From the NCBI RefSeq assembly GCF_039975415.1, contig NZ_JBDWHD010000010.1: a stretch of DNA of 64,000 nucleotides; one strand, 5' to 3'. The first letter of the stretch is position 1; each line of letters opens with the position of its first letter. Position numbers and translations under genes: made by a program. Under the pieces are notes generated by a model. It was not told the origin of the DNA. It worked only from the letters and a program-made list of their open reading frames with translations, and made no database searches. This DNA is from Ascidiaceihabitans sp039975415. GTDB taxonomy: Bacteria > Pseudomonadota > Alphaproteobacteria > Rhodobacterales > Rhodobacteraceae. Below are positions 1 through 9,044 of this stretch, in pieces.

Positions 1-357
1 CGTATGTGGTGCCGGATCGTAGAGGCTGAGCAAAACGAAAAAGGCGATTGCGGTGGCTGTATAAAAACCCAGCCCCTTCGCCGCCCAGAAGATGTAGACC
101 AAAGCCACCAAAAGCCCCGGCACCAGATTTGTGATTTGCGGCATGGATATACCGCTGCCAACTTTGGTCCATCCTAGACAGGCCTTGGCAAAGGTCCAAA
201 TCGCCAAAATCACGAACACCGTCGCAATCAACCGCGGAAACAGGAACGCCTCGGACGGTTGTTGCGTGAAGCTGATGTAGGTCACCCACACCCCGACAGC
301 GGCGACCACGCCGGACCCGATGATGTGTTGAAGACGTGGCAGGCTGACGTCGCTCAT
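1..357 (-). CDS. tctB: Tripartite tricarboxylate transporter small membrane subunit TctB (partial, 3' end off the window)
   Basis: Small membrane subunit of a TTT (tripartite tricarboxylate) secondary transporter for carboxylates. The ATG at 355-357 overlaps the TGA of tctA as ATGA, so the two are translationally coupled. The visible 119 codons begin MSDVSLPRLQ and contain hydrophobic stretches typical of the four-helix TctB family, e.g. LFPRLIATVFVILAIW near residue 40 and LVPGLLVALVYIFWA near 80. The reading frame is still open at base 1, so length and C-terminus are unknown. A periplasmic TctC receptor is not in the window and may lie to the left. Identity rests on weak sequence conservation plus strong context. 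Confidence 0.75.
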   Translation of the reverse strand, partial: MSDVSLPRLQHIIGSGVVAAVGVWVTYISFTQQPSEAFLFPRLIATVFVILAIWTFAKACLGWTKVGSGISMPQITNLVPGLLVALVYIFWAAKGLGFYTATAIAFFVLLSLYDPAPHT

Positions 358-1865
358 CCGATGATCTCCTCTTTGGAGGTGTAGCGGCGCGACCGCAGTT
401 CCATCCATCCTGAGTAAGCAATTGAGGCTATAACCAGAACGATCAAAATAATGTTCAACCGACCGGTCAGGAAGTAAGGCGCTAAACCGTCTGTCGCATT
501 GGCGATCATTGCGCCGGTCGCAAAATTTTCCTCAGCGATGGGGCCAAGGATCAGACCCAGAACCAAAGGCGCCGCCGAAAAGCCAAAGCGTTCCAGAAAG
601 AACATCATCACACCCAGCGTCGCCATGACGTAAACATCGCCCATGCTGGTCTGCACGGAATAGCTGCCGTAAACGGCCAGCGCCAGAACGATAGCGGCCA
701 TAACGTGTTTGGGCACCTGCGCCACTTTGGCGGCAACGCCCGCCACCAAAAGCCCAAGCACACACATCAAAATCTGACCAATCAACATTGAATTGATGAA
801 GGTCCAAGCGACATCTGCGTGGTTCACAAACAAATCCGGTCCCGGGAAAATCCCATGGATCAGCAATCCACCCAACAAGACAGCGGCTGTCGGCGATCCC
901 GGGATGGAAAGCGTCAGAAGTGGCACCAAAGACGGGCCAACCATCGCGTTGTTCGCAGCCTCTGCCGCGATCACCCCTTCTGAATGGCCGGTTCCGAATT
1001 TGTCCTTCTCGGACGAAAATTTCTTGGATTGGTCATAGGCGACAAGACCCGCAATCTGGCCACCGACACCGGGGATAAGCCCGATCACAGAACCCACAAA
1101 TGTGCCAATTGTCGCCGCACGACTGCGTTTCACCAATTCGCGCATCGCATCGGTAATTTTGTGCTTTTGCACTTGGATCACTTGGGCTGCGGTATCAATG
1201 CGCCCCCCTGCAAGCATCGTAATCACCTGCGGGATCGCAAACAAACCGATCAGGGCCGCGATAATGTTGATGCCGCCGCCCAAGGATGGGTGGAACACAA
1301 AGCGTTGCGCACCCAACATGTCGTCAAAGCCAATGGTGGCCAACCACATGCCAATACAGCCTGAAAGCAAACCTTTAACCAGTGATTTGCTGTCCAGAGA
1401 TCCAATGATCGTGACCCCCAAGATCGCCAACCAGAACAATTCGGACGGACCAAAGATAAGCGCCCATTCAGACAAAGGTTTTGTCAGTGTTATTAAAAGG
1501 AAAACGCCAAACAATCCGCCGACAAGTGACGCTAGAAACGACAGCTGTAACGCCTTCGCCCCTTCGCCTTTGGCGGCCATGGCGTTGCCGTCCAACGTCG
1601 TGGCGATATTGGCAGGCGCACCCGGAATACGCAGCAAGATGGCGCTGACAGCGCCCCCTGCGACAGTTGATGTGTAAAGCGCACCAAGCAAAATCAGCCC
1701 AGCGGTTGGTTCAAGCTTGAAGGTGAACGGAATGGCAAGCGCCACGGTCATCGTCGGGGACAGGCCAGGCGTGGCGCCAAAGATCAACCCGAACACGGTG
1801 CCCAGCACCAGCAGACCGAAATTGAATGGCGTAAACACCTCCCCGAAATGTAGTAAAAATTCCAT
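354..1865 (-). CDS. tctA: Tripartite tricarboxylate transporter large membrane subunit TctA
   Basis: Large 12-helix permease of a TTT-family carboxylate importer in the inner membrane. About 503 residues, full length for the family. The N-terminal signature GATPGLSPTMTVALAIPF and a second Gly/Pro-rich segment near residue 255 (VGSVIGLIPGVGGQIAG) are diagnostic. The start MEFLLHF (ATG at 1865) is preferred over an in-frame TTG 12 bases upstream because a GGGAGG Shine-Dalgarno lies just before the ATG. It is followed by tctB with an ATGA overlap. It is divergent from the LacI-type regulator at 1961, which probably controls it. The substrate cannot be told from sequence. Confidence 0.9.
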   Translation of the reverse strand: MEFLLHFGEVFTPFNFGLLVLGTVFGLIFGATPGLSPTMTVALAIPFTFKLEPTAGLILLGALYTSTVAGGAVSAILLRIPGAPANIATTLDGNAMAAKGEGAKALQLSFLASLVGGLFGVFLLITLTKPLSEWALIFGPSELFWLAILGVTIIGSLDSKSLVKGLLSGCIGMWLATIGFDDMLGAQRFVFHPSLGGGINIIAALIGLFAIPQVITMLAGGRIDTAAQVIQVQKHKITDAMRELVKRSRAATIGTFVGSVIGLIPGVGGQIAGLVAYDQSKKFSSEKDKFGTGHSEGVIAAEAANNAMVGPSLVPLLTLSIPGSPTAAVLLGGLLIHGIFPGPDLFVNHADVAWTFINSMLIGQILMCVLGLLVAGVAAKVAQVPKHVMAAIVLALAVYGSYSVQTSMGDVYVMATLGVMMFFLERFGFSAAPLVLGLILGPIAEENFATGAMIANATDGLAPYFLTGRLNIILIVLVIASIAYSGWMELRSRRYTSKEEIIG

Positions 1866-1907
1866 CCGCCCTCCCAAGCAGAAACTTCTAGCTTTTCAAC
1901 AGTAGAG

Positions 1908-1937
1908 AATGAAAATAGTATTGCAAATGTTTTCATT
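1908..1937. promoter_or_regulatory. Candidate LacI-type operator between tctA and the regulator gene
   Basis: Inverted repeat AATGAAAA (1908-1915) and TTTTCATT (1930-1937). Inside it, 1922-1935 reads TGCAAATGTTTTCA, a 14-bp imperfect palindrome resembling LacI-family half sites. It sits in the only gap between tctA (start 1865) and the divergent regulator (start 1961). Binding is inferred, not shown. Confidence 0.45.
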
Positions 1938-1960
1938 TTACGCCCAAAATCGAGAGTTAA

Positions 1961-3025
1961 ATGTCTGATAAAAAAGGTGAAAAAGTCGATATATTCGCGG
2001 TTGCAAAGGCTGCAAAAGTATCAATCTCGACCGTCTCGCGCAGCTTCAACCATCCCGAAAAATTAAAACCGGCGACTCGCAAGAAAATCGACAAAGCGGT
2101 GCGTAAACTGGGCTACATTCGCAACCGCGCCGCCCAGACCATGCACGGGATTCGCAGCGGTACGATCGGTTTGATTGTACCCACCATTGACCACGCAATT
2201 TTCTCAGAGCTGATGCAAGCCTTTGCAAAATCGGTAGAAACCCAAGGTTTCTCCATTCTTGTGGCACCGCATGATTACGATTTGGAACGCGAATATGCAG
2301 CAGTTCGGAAATTTCTGGAACACCGTGTCGATGGCATCGCCTTGATCGGTCAAGACCACTCGGAAGCCACATATCAACTGCTGGACAGCAACAACACACC
2401 CGCCATTTCGATCTGGAACTACGACGCAACATCGCGGTTGCCTTGCGTTGGCGCAGACAACCGGAAGGCCGGGGAAATGGCCGCGCAATGCGTGTTGGAA
2501 TACGGGCATCGCGACATAGGTTTGGTGTTCCCCCCCTTGTCGGGAAATGACCGCGCCAGCGCTCGCTTTGAGGGGGCGATGTCCGTTTTGCAAAAAACGG
2601 ACGGCGGATTCACAGCGAACCCCGATTGGCACATCCAAAGCCCTTACAGCCTGTCAGAGACCAAACGCAGCGTGTCGTCGATGTTGAAAACCACACCCCG
2701 CCCAACAGCCCTTTTGTGTGGCAACGACGTGCTTGCAGTGGCCAGTATCTATGCCGCACATGCGATGGGATTACAGGTGCCCCGCGATGTGTCCATCATC
2801 GGGATCGGAGACTTTCGCGGCTCTGAAGATATGCACCCGTCTCTTACCACGGTACGGCTTCCCGCAGGCGAAATCGGCCATCTGGCAGGTCAGCATCTGG
2901 CGGAAATGGTCATCGGTGAACCGACTGATATGGCACGGATCAATTGCGATATTAGCCTGAAGCATCGTCAAAGCTGCGGGCCCGTGCCCCGCAAAGCCGA
3001 TCAACCAAAGCAGAAAAAAATCTGA
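1961..3025 (+). CDS. LacI-family transcriptional regulator
   Basis: DNA-binding regulator of 354 residues. The N-terminal LacI helix-turn-helix is clear (FAVAKAAKVSISTVSRSFN at about residues 11-29, followed by the KLGYIRN hinge-helix region). A periplasmic-binding-protein-like sensor domain fills the rest (IGLIVPTIDHAIFSELMQAF; CGNDVLAVASIYAAHAMGL; DVSIIGIGDF). It is transcribed away from tctA/tctB with a palindrome in the shared intergenic region, so local control of the TTT transporter by its substrate or a metabolite is likely. The inducer is unknown. Confidence 0.9.
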   Translation: MSDKKGEKVDIFAVAKAAKVSISTVSRSFNHPEKLKPATRKKIDKAVRKLGYIRNRAAQTMHGIRSGTIGLIVPTIDHAIFSELMQAFAKSVETQGFSILVAPHDYDLEREYAAVRKFLEHRVDGIALIGQDHSEATYQLLDSNNTPAISIWNYDATSRLPCVGADNRKAGEMAAQCVLEYGHRDIGLVFPPLSGNDRASARFEGAMSVLQKTDGGFTANPDWHIQSPYSLSETKRSVSSMLKTTPRPTALLCGNDVLAVASIYAAHAMGLQVPRDVSIIGIGDFRGSEDMHPSLTTVRLPAGEIGHLAGQHLAEMVIGEPTDMARINCDISLKHRQSCGPVPRKADQPKQKKI

Positions 3026-3146
3026 ACTCGCCGAAAAATTCGTGCTAAGGTTACAGTGTCTATTTGACTGAACCGCATTTTTCTAACTGTGACCAATATT
3101 TTTCAGGTCGCGTATTCAAACATTTTTTATGAACAACAGGTGCAAA

Positions 3147-5402
3147 ATGTCTTTTTCCAAACCAGCGCTTTTGGGCGCTTTGATGACGTTGGGGTTAAAT
3201 GCCCCGACGCTGCTTTTCGCGCAGCCTTTCGATGGCTACTACCGGCTTCAAACACTTTTTCAGGAATCCAACAACAGATGCCTGGAAGGCAACAAGGTTT
3301 CCGCGCAATCCACGTTGATGGGGGCTGCCTTTCTGGACAATTGCCAATGGGTCAGCGGCCAGTTCTGGGCGTTTGAAAGCGCCGGAAACGGCTACTACAC
3401 AATGAAAACCCAATTTCTGGAGGCCGACAACAAATGTCTCGATCAGGGCAATTTTCCTGACGGCCCCGCAGGCGGGCGTGCTTATATGGCGGATTGCACG
3501 GGCGCTGACACCCAGCTGTGGAAGATCAAACCTTTCACAGGTGACTTCGTCTATTTGCAAACCAAAGCGTCCGAAGCCTCAAACGCTTGCCTTGAGGGCA
3601 ATCGCTATGACTTTGCCACAGGTGAAGGTGGTGGGTCGTTCATGACACCGTGCGGAAACTTTTCGGGTCAGGCGTGGTCTTTGCAAACGCGCAAATTTAT
3701 CCCAAGCCCCGAAGTGCCGACGGACCTGACATCCAGCAAGACGCCCTACCCTGACGTTGTTCTTTATGATCTTGCACATTTTGCCTGGCGCGAGTTTGCG
3801 GCGTTGAACTATCCGGCAGACCCCAACCATCGCGGCAAGCCGCTGGCCGGGTCGTCCATTGGCGACGCCGCTGATGCGCGGGTTTGGGAAACCTACTGGC
3901 ACCGCGTCGAAATGTTCCCCGGCGATAAGACCCCTGTGCAATCAGGTGGCAAAGCCGATGTAACAGCCAAACCATCCTACAAATACACAGGCTTTGCCTT
4001 GGACAGCACGACCTTTGGTGGTGGCACTCCAGGCATGGACGCATCCCTGTGGAACAATCTGGACGAAGACAATGAACTAAATGTCGACGAGATGTTTGCC
4101 CATGTGTCCGCCAACCCCAGCGACCCCGACGCCCCCAATGGTTTCGTCGATGAAAATCGCATCGTTTATGAAGCGAAAATGAACGAGGCCGGGTTCAATT
4201 ATGTGCTGTCGACCAAACTGTACGACACAGAAACACGCGACACGATGGTGGCGGCAACCAAAACGGCTGATGCATTGACGGCATATGGCGGCACTTGTGG
4301 CAAAGCGCCTTCTGGCATCGTGTCCCTGCCGTGCGGCGTTATGGGAGGCGCCGAAGGCAATATTGAAATCAAGGCCGCATGGCGCAAGCTGAACGCGGAT
4401 GAAACAGCCAGCGGCGCCTATTACACCAACAAGGTCATTCGCTATCAGGCTGTCGGCGCGACGAAAGCTGACAAAGTGAACAAGTGGTTCACAGACACCT
4501 ACGGTTTGATCGGATTGCACATCATCCACAAAACGGCCAATTTCCCTACCTATGTCTTTGCTACTTTTGAGCACAAAGACAACATCGCATCGGGCATCGG
4601 CTACATTGATGAAATCACCCAGAACGGACGCGGTGCAGGCGATGTTGCAGGGGCCAAGGTCATTATTTCAGACCGCGACAACCCTATCCCCAACGCCGTC
4701 AAAGCCATGAACAGTGTGGCGCAAACCGGATTGGCAGGGACCGTTTGGGCCAACTACCAATTGGTCGGCGTCCAAGCCCACCCCGTTGATTACAGCGCGA
4801 TCAAAGACAGCACCAATCAAGAGGACATCTCGACCTATCTTCTGTCCAATATCGTGATTGAATCCAACGAAGAGCTGCAAAACTTTCGAGGCGGCAAAGC
4901 TGCAGACCAGATCGACATGCAAAACACGGTGATACATGGCACCGGCAAAGTGAACATGGGTGGATGTTTGGGCTGCCACGGCGTGGCGCAATTGAATGGG
5001 TCGGATTTCAACTTCCTGATCAAGAACAGCCCGTTCACCGCCCCCGAAGTGGTCGGATCGAACGTCGGCATCATTGATTTCATCGCAATCAAATCCTATG
5101 CGGACGTGCTTGAGATGCTCAATTCCTACGTGAAACTCAACGGAATCGGCATCAACGGCGCCCCCCACGGCAAATTCTGGGATGGCCTAAGTTATACTGA
5201 TTTCAAATCCAAAGAGGTGTTCGGAGTGCGTCTTGTGACGTGCGGGACACCCGAAACGTCGGGCTTGGTTAAAATTCTAGAAGAGAAAATGATGAGCGAT
5301 TTTCCGGTAGGATTTCCAGAAATGCCCGCGGGTGGTCCCTACTTCCCTGAAGAGCAAATCAAAAGCTTCTCGGCATGGGTTGGCAACAACTGCCCTGAGT
5401 AA
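3147..5402 (+). CDS. Secreted protein with N-terminal ricin-type beta-trefoil and C-terminal CxxCH haem-binding motif
   Basis: About 751 residues, probably periplasmic. The start at 3147 (MSFSKPALLGALMTLGLN, followed by a hydrophobic stretch and cleavage near FAQP) gives a good signal peptide and has CAGGTG upstream; an ATG at 3129 is the alternative. Residues about 25-185 hold three lectin-like repeats, each with a CLE/CLD segment and a QxW-type motif (GQFWAF, TQLWKI, GQAWSL), as in ricin-B beta-trefoils. The large remainder has an FAWREFAALNYPADP segment seen in secreted cytochrome-like proteins, and one CLGCH motif (C607, C610, H611) that should bind one covalent c-type haem. A strong hairpin follows. 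The enzymatic role is unknown. The carbohydrate-binding and haem assignments are motif-based. Confidence 0.75.
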   Translation: MSFSKPALLGALMTLGLNAPTLLFAQPFDGYYRLQTLFQESNNRCLEGNKVSAQSTLMGAAFLDNCQWVSGQFWAFESAGNGYYTMKTQFLEADNKCLDQGNFPDGPAGGRAYMADCTGADTQLWKIKPFTGDFVYLQTKASEASNACLEGNRYDFATGEGGGSFMTPCGNFSGQAWSLQTRKFIPSPEVPTDLTSSKTPYPDVVLYDLAHFAWREFAALNYPADPNHRGKPLAGSSIGDAADARVWETYWHRVEMFPGDKTPVQSGGKADVTAKPSYKYTGFALDSTTFGGGTPGMDASLWNNLDEDNELNVDEMFAHVSANPSDPDAPNGFVDENRIVYEAKMNEAGFNYVLSTKLYDTETRDTMVAATKTADALTAYGGTCGKAPSGIVSLPCGVMGGAEGNIEIKAAWRKLNADETASGAYYTNKVIRYQAVGATKADKVNKWFTDTYGLIGLHIIHKTANFPTYVFATFEHKDNIASGIGYIDEITQNGRGAGDVAGAKVIISDRDNPIPNAVKAMNSVAQTGLAGTVWANYQLVGVQAHPVDYSAIKDSTNQEDISTYLLSNIVIESNEELQNFRGGKAADQIDMQNTVIHGTGKVNMGGCLGCHGVAQLNGSDFNFLIKNSPFTAPEVVGSNVGIIDFIAIKSYADVLEMLNSYVKLNGIGINGAPHGKFWDGLSYTDFKSKEVFGVRLVTCGTPETSGLVKILEEKMMSDFPVGFPEMPAGGPYFPEEQIKSFSAWVGNNCPE

Positions 5403-5424
5403 GACAGGCTGATGTCACGACACA

Positions 5425-5452
5425 AAGAGCGTCCCGATTACGGGGCGCTCTT
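5425..5452. terminator. Bidirectional rho-independent terminator
   Basis: Stem AAGAGCG-TCCC pairs with GGGG-CGCTCTT around a short GATTAC loop, with A-rich and T-rich flanks on either side. It lies between the convergent lectin/cytochrome gene and pssA and can serve both strands. Confidence 0.75.
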
Positions 5453-5454
5453 AT

Positions 5455-6201
5455 TCAATCAGATGGCGTATTATTTTGGCGCAGCTGTACCAGATATGGC
5501 AGTGGCAAAGACAGCAAGTACAGCGAATTTGCCAGGATCAGCGTTGGCCACGGATACACCATCAAGCATACCACCAATACAACGGCCCCTATCACAGCAA
5601 ACGGCAGATGCGCCCGTTTGATGCTGGCGTGTTTGATGGAAAACGTAGGGATCGTGCTGACAGCCAACATACCAACCCCGATGATGTAGGCCGCCCGCAA
5701 AAACGGAAAGTCCGTTTTGTCCCAGCCGTGAAGATACATGAACACGGGCATCAACGCCAAACACGCCAAGGCAGGTGCAGGCACCCCCACGAAATGATCG
5801 TCCTTTTTCAACGCGACGTCCGCGGCTTTGGTGGATAGATTAAATCGCGCCAAACGCAGCCCGCAACACACCGCCAGAACCATCGTCGCAAGCCAACCCA
5901 GATTGGCGTGATCTGTGCCAATGTACAGCGTGTTGTAGATCAAGACACCGGGCACGATGCCGAAGTTAAAAAAATCTGCCAATGTGTCCAATTCCGCGCC
6001 AAACGGGCTTGCAGTGTCCAGAAAACGCGCCAACTTCCCATCCGCAGCGTCCAGAAAGACCGCCAGAAGGATGAAGTACAACGCAAATTCAATATTGCCT
6101 TCAATGCTCATGCGCAGACTGGTCAGACCGGCACAGATCGCAAAGACCGTGACCAGGCTGGGCACGATATGGCGCAGCTTGAGGCGCTGGGACTCGCTCA
6201 T
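5455..6201 (-). CDS. pssA: CDP-diacylglycerol--serine O-phosphatidyltransferase
   Basis: Makes phosphatidylserine from CDP-diacylglycerol and serine in the inner membrane, the first committed step to phosphatidylethanolamine. 248 residues with the CDP-alcohol phosphotransferase signature DG-x2-AR-x8-G-x3-D-x3-D, visible from DGKLARF through FGAELDTLADF (about residues 52-74). Multiple hydrophobic helices follow. Its ATG (6199-6201) overlaps the TGA of psd upstream as ATGA, so the two consecutive enzymes of phosphatidylethanolamine synthesis are coupled. Confidence 0.93.
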   Translation of the reverse strand: MSESQRLKLRHIVPSLVTVFAICAGLTSLRMSIEGNIEFALYFILLAVFLDAADGKLARFLDTASPFGAELDTLADFFNFGIVPGVLIYNTLYIGTDHANLGWLATMVLAVCCGLRLARFNLSTKAADVALKKDDHFVGVPAPALACLALMPVFMYLHGWDKTDFPFLRAAYIIGVGMLAVSTIPTFSIKHASIKRAHLPFAVIGAVVLVVCLMVYPWPTLILANSLYLLSLPLPYLVQLRQNNTPSD

Positions 6202-6890
6202 TCGTAGGTCCCGTGGCGTTGGATGTCGGGATCTTTCAAATCAGCCAAAATAGTTTCGCCCGCAACAGCCGTTTGGCCGACGCACACCATCGGATTGACG
6301 CCTTTGGGAAGGTAAATGTCCAACCGGCTGCCAAAACGGATCAAGCCAAAGCGGTGACCTGCCCCCAATGTGTCCCCAGTTTGCACAAAGCATACAATGC
6401 GCCGCGCGATCAGGCCCGCAATCTGGACCACGCCGATGCGTGTGCCGTCAGCGGCCTCAAGGGTGACGCTGTTGCGTTCGTTATGTTCACTGGCCTTGTC
6501 CAAAGACGCGTTCAGGAATTTGCCGTGGTGATAGGTGATTGCGGCCACTTTCCCTGCAATCGGCGCACGGTTCACATGGCAGTTGAACACATTCATAAAG
6601 ACCGACACACGCGTCAACGGCTCTGAGCCGAGCTCCATATCAGGGGTTGGCAACACGTCTTCGATCAAGGACACAACGCCGTCTGCGGGGGACACAACCA
6701 GACCCTCTTGTTGCGGGATCACGCGGACCGGGTCGCGGAAAAAGTAGTAACACCAGACTGTTGCCCCAACACCCAGCCAAAACAACGGCATCCAGACAAG
6801 CCCCAAAAGGGCGGTCACAATCGCAAAAATCGCCACGAATTTGCGGCCTTCCTTGTGCATGGGCACTGCGACGATCTTGAGCATATTCAT
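6198..6890 (-). CDS. psd: Phosphatidylserine decarboxylase proenzyme
   Basis: Converts phosphatidylserine to phosphatidylethanolamine. The proenzyme self-cleaves at a Gly-Ser bond to make a pyruvoyl cofactor. About 230 residues, matching the short bacterial type. The RFGSRLDIYLP segment near the C-terminus carries the GS processing site, and PADGVVSLIED and FMNVFNCHVNRAP are family motifs. A hydrophobic N-terminal segment suggests membrane attachment. The start at 6890 (MNMLKIVAVP) is preferred; a TTG 24 bases upstream is possible but has no better ribosome-binding site. It is first gene of the psd-pssA operon. Confidence 0.92.
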   Translation of the reverse strand: MNMLKIVAVPMHKEGRKFVAIFAIVTALLGLVWMPLFWLGVGATVWCYYFFRDPVRVIPQQEGLVVSPADGVVSLIEDVLPTPDMELGSEPLTRVSVFMNVFNCHVNRAPIAGKVAAITYHHGKFLNASLDKASEHNERNSVTLEAADGTRIGVVQIAGLIARRIVCFVQTGDTLGAGHRFGLIRFGSRLDIYLPKGVNPMVCVGQTAVAGETILADLKDPDIQRHGTYE

Positions 6891-7155
6891 AAGTTTTCTT
6901 TCACAACGGAGCAAAGGTCTGGACGTGCTTTACCGTGCAATTGGCAAAGAATAAATGAAAACTATAGCGCAGCCCTATCATCGCACACGCGCCACACGTA
7001 CACGCCAGCGGCCGCCAATGCGAAGGGCGCCTGACGATAACCGCCAGACGCCCTTCATTTCGGAAAGTCTAAGAAGGAAGTCACTTTTAAACACCGTCAT
7101 TCAACAAGAACGACCCAAACAAAACAAACACCCCCACCCCTTCTGGAAAGCCAGA
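6891..7155. other. Intergenic region upstream of psd, with a GC-rich hairpin
   Basis: No convincing gene on either strand. It must hold the psd promoter. GAAGGGCG (7022-7029) and CGCCCTTC (7049-7056) form a stem whose plus-strand 3' side is followed by only a short ATTT. It could be a weak terminator or a processing stem downstream of the papain-like gene that ends at 7156. The long antisense frame over the region has no family features. Confidence 0.4.
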
Positions 7156-8130
7156 TCACTTCCGAAATATGTACTCCCAACAATAGACGTTCACGTCCTT
7201 TGCCGAGATGTAACCATACCCTTTGCCCAACGCCCCCGGTTCAAAGGGATTGTCGTCAAAGTATCTTGCAAACCCATCACCATGACTGTTGCGAAAATGG
7301 AACCAGCCTCCGCTTTGGGTGTCTCCATCAGCCGGCGGTTCATATCCCACGATACAAACTGTGTGCCCGTCCGGCCGACCGGACACTTTCAAATCTTCCT
7401 TCAGGCAATAGCGTACCTTGCCCCATTGTTCCGCCGTGTTACTGAACCAACTTCCTTTGTCCAAAATCGCAAAAGACGCGACCACCGGAATGCCATGCGC
7501 CAGTTTGTCTTTAAACAACGTCACGATGTTGGATCGCAAAGCCTTCACCCATGTCAGATTTTGCGGCGGTGCAGTACCTGTGCGCACATCGATGATGTTA
7601 TGTTCCAAGGCATCCGCATCCAACCGGCGACTGGCAGCATCCTTGGCCACTGCTTCCGGGATCTCTTGCATAAAGAACGCCGGATCATCCGTTTCAAACA
7701 TCGGCATCAATGTGTCTTGGCACAGCCCGAATTCAATCAACGCTTGTTTGGCTTGCGCCAGAAACGTCAGCCCTTGGGTGTGTTGGGCACGCTTTACATC
7801 GTCGGCAACCTGCATCCCGATCTTCTCGAAAGTACATTGGCGGATGGCAGAATAAAAATGCTCTTGCGAAAACAGCTGCATGTTTTGCGTCTTGGATTGG
7901 CGCATGCGGTACAGTTCTTCCGCGGCGACAACTGCATAGGCATTGCATGTGCCGCGACCAGCCTGATCGCCCAGCGGCCAGTCTGCATGGGACATCACAT
8001 CATCCAGCAAGTTGATCCGGCTTTGCGGTAGCACGGCAGCTGTTTGGGCGTGCGGCATGTCACGCGCCCCCTCTAGGGTCCATCCCGGCGGGGTACATGC
8101 CCCGTAAACAGCTTCAGCCATCAGCGCCAT
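7156..8130 (-). CDS. Papain-like (C1A-type) cysteine peptidase homologue
   Basis: 324 residues from the ATG at 8130. The papain triad is recognisable in order: Cys62 in DQAGRGTCNAYA (oxyanion Gln55 just before), His256 in DGHTVCIVGYE, and Asn281 in WFHFRNSHGDGFA (the NSWG equivalent). No signal peptide and no obvious propeptide are seen, so the protein is probably cytoplasmic unless exported by another route. Its ATG overlaps the TGA of the PAP2 gene as TGATG. The gene closes a three-gene minus-strand unit with that gene and the large regulator. It is likely an active peptidase or a C1-fold transglutaminase-like enzyme; the substrate is unknown. Confidence 0.75.
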   Translation of the reverse strand: MALMAEAVYGACTPPGWTLEGARDMPHAQTAAVLPQSRINLLDDVMSHADWPLGDQAGRGTCNAYAVVAAEELYRMRQSKTQNMQLFSQEHFYSAIRQCTFEKIGMQVADDVKRAQHTQGLTFLAQAKQALIEFGLCQDTLMPMFETDDPAFFMQEIPEAVAKDAASRRLDADALEHNIIDVRTGTAPPQNLTWVKALRSNIVTLFKDKLAHGIPVVASFAILDKGSWFSNTAEQWGKVRYCLKEDLKVSGRPDGHTVCIVGYEPPADGDTQSGGWFHFRNSHGDGFARYFDDNPFEPGALGKGYGYISAKDVNVYCWEYIFRK

Positions 8131-9002
8131 CAAATCTGCAATTCAGCACGGCAACCGGGGATCAATTCGTCTTTGACAAATCCAACCCCTAGCAGCCGTT
8201 TCGTGACCACTTGGGCCAACGCGACACCGCCAGCCGTGTCATCCGCCACATGCAGCCCTGCCCGCTCACGGTTTTCACTGACGCGCTTTGCCAGTTCATC
8301 AAGACGCCGCGCATAGGCCGTTTCGGCCGCCCCTGTCAGGGCGTGTTTCAAAAGGGCTGTCACAGTGTAGCTTTGTGTGGCGTGATTGCTTGGAAACGTC
8401 GGATGCGCGGGTGTTGGCAGTAGCGGAAACAGTCCGGGCATCATCTGTGCAGGGCGCGGGCGGTTGAATTTCATCTTCCAATACAGCCCGATCACCCCCG
8501 CCACAGACATGCCCAGCGCGATCAGGCGGGCGGTGTTGGGGTGGCTGCGCGTGTTGATCGACAGGACATTGTGGTAATAGTGATCAAAGTTACCCGATTG
8601 ATCAGCCGTTTCTGCAAAGTAATCCTGCAGTGCGTTTTTGCGGTCCAGAATTTTCGACCAATTATCTTCCTCAGACGCAGGCGTGATGCTTTCCAGAGCG
8701 GCGCCAAATCTGTCATCGTCAGGCGACAAAACCGCGAAAATTTCGTTGTATTTGGCAATCACCCACAGGTCTGGATGGCAATTCTGGTCGCCGAAAGACA
8801 GCCCCCTTACGATGCTGGTTTCAGCGTCCGCAGCACTGGACGGCAAGGGCATGTTCGCGGGAATGACAGTGCCAGATCCCGGCCCCATCGCGATGTGGGT
8901 GCCGCCATGCGTACCGCCGTGTGTGCCACCATGAGTTCCGCCATGCGTGCCACCATGGGTGCCCCCGTGCGTGCCACCGTGCCCTGCGCCTTTTATCGTC
9001 AT
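8130..9002 (-). CDS. PAP2 / vanadium-haloperoxidase-superfamily protein with an N-terminal (GGTH)7 tract
   Basis: 290 residues. The phosphatase/haloperoxidase site is present as K178-x-x-RPRP(181-184), then FPSNH with H207, then R245-x5-H251-x3-D255, the standard PAP2 order. One hydrophobic segment (about 158-175) may be membrane-associated. The first 36 residues are unusual: after MTIKGAGH come seven perfect GGTH units, giving a regularly spaced His tract that might bind metal. A GGGGAG Shine-Dalgarno precedes the ATG at 9002. It lies 42 bases after the regulator gene and overlaps the papain-like gene. Substrate not predictable: lipid phosphate, another phosphoester, or halide oxidation with vanadate. 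Confidence 0.75.
   Translation of the reverse strand: MTIKGAGHGGTHGGTHGGTHGGTHGGTHGGTHGGTHIAMGPGSGTVIPANMPLPSSAADAETSIVRGLSFGDQNCHPDLWVIAKYNEIFAVLSPDDDRFGAALESITPASEEDNWSKILDRKNALQDYFAETADQSGNFDHYYHNVLSINTRSHPNTARLIALGMSVAGVIGLYWKMKFNRPRPAQMMPGLFPLLPTPAHPTFPSNHATQSYTVTALLKHALTGAAETAYARRLDELAKRVSENRERAGLHVADDTAGGVALAQVVTKRLLGVGFVKDELIPGCRAELQI
8895..8978 (-). repeat. In-frame 12-bp tandem repeat encoding seven GGTH units
   Basis: Seven consecutive 12-base units read as Gly-Gly-Thr-His on the minus strand. The third positions differ between units while the protein is perfectly conserved, which suggests selection on the peptide rather than a very recent slippage event. Confidence 0.9.
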
Positions 9003-9044
9003 CTAAGTTCTCCCCAAACCCACGACGACGTTAACCATACCGCG

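Noticed and set aside
6955..8031. 358-codon plus-strand open frame opposite the papain-like gene
   Set aside because: Low-complexity, no family features; the minus strand encodes a clear C1-type catalytic triad.
8895..8978. Possible CRISPR-like repeat
   Set aside because: 12-base units without spacers, entirely in frame inside a gene.
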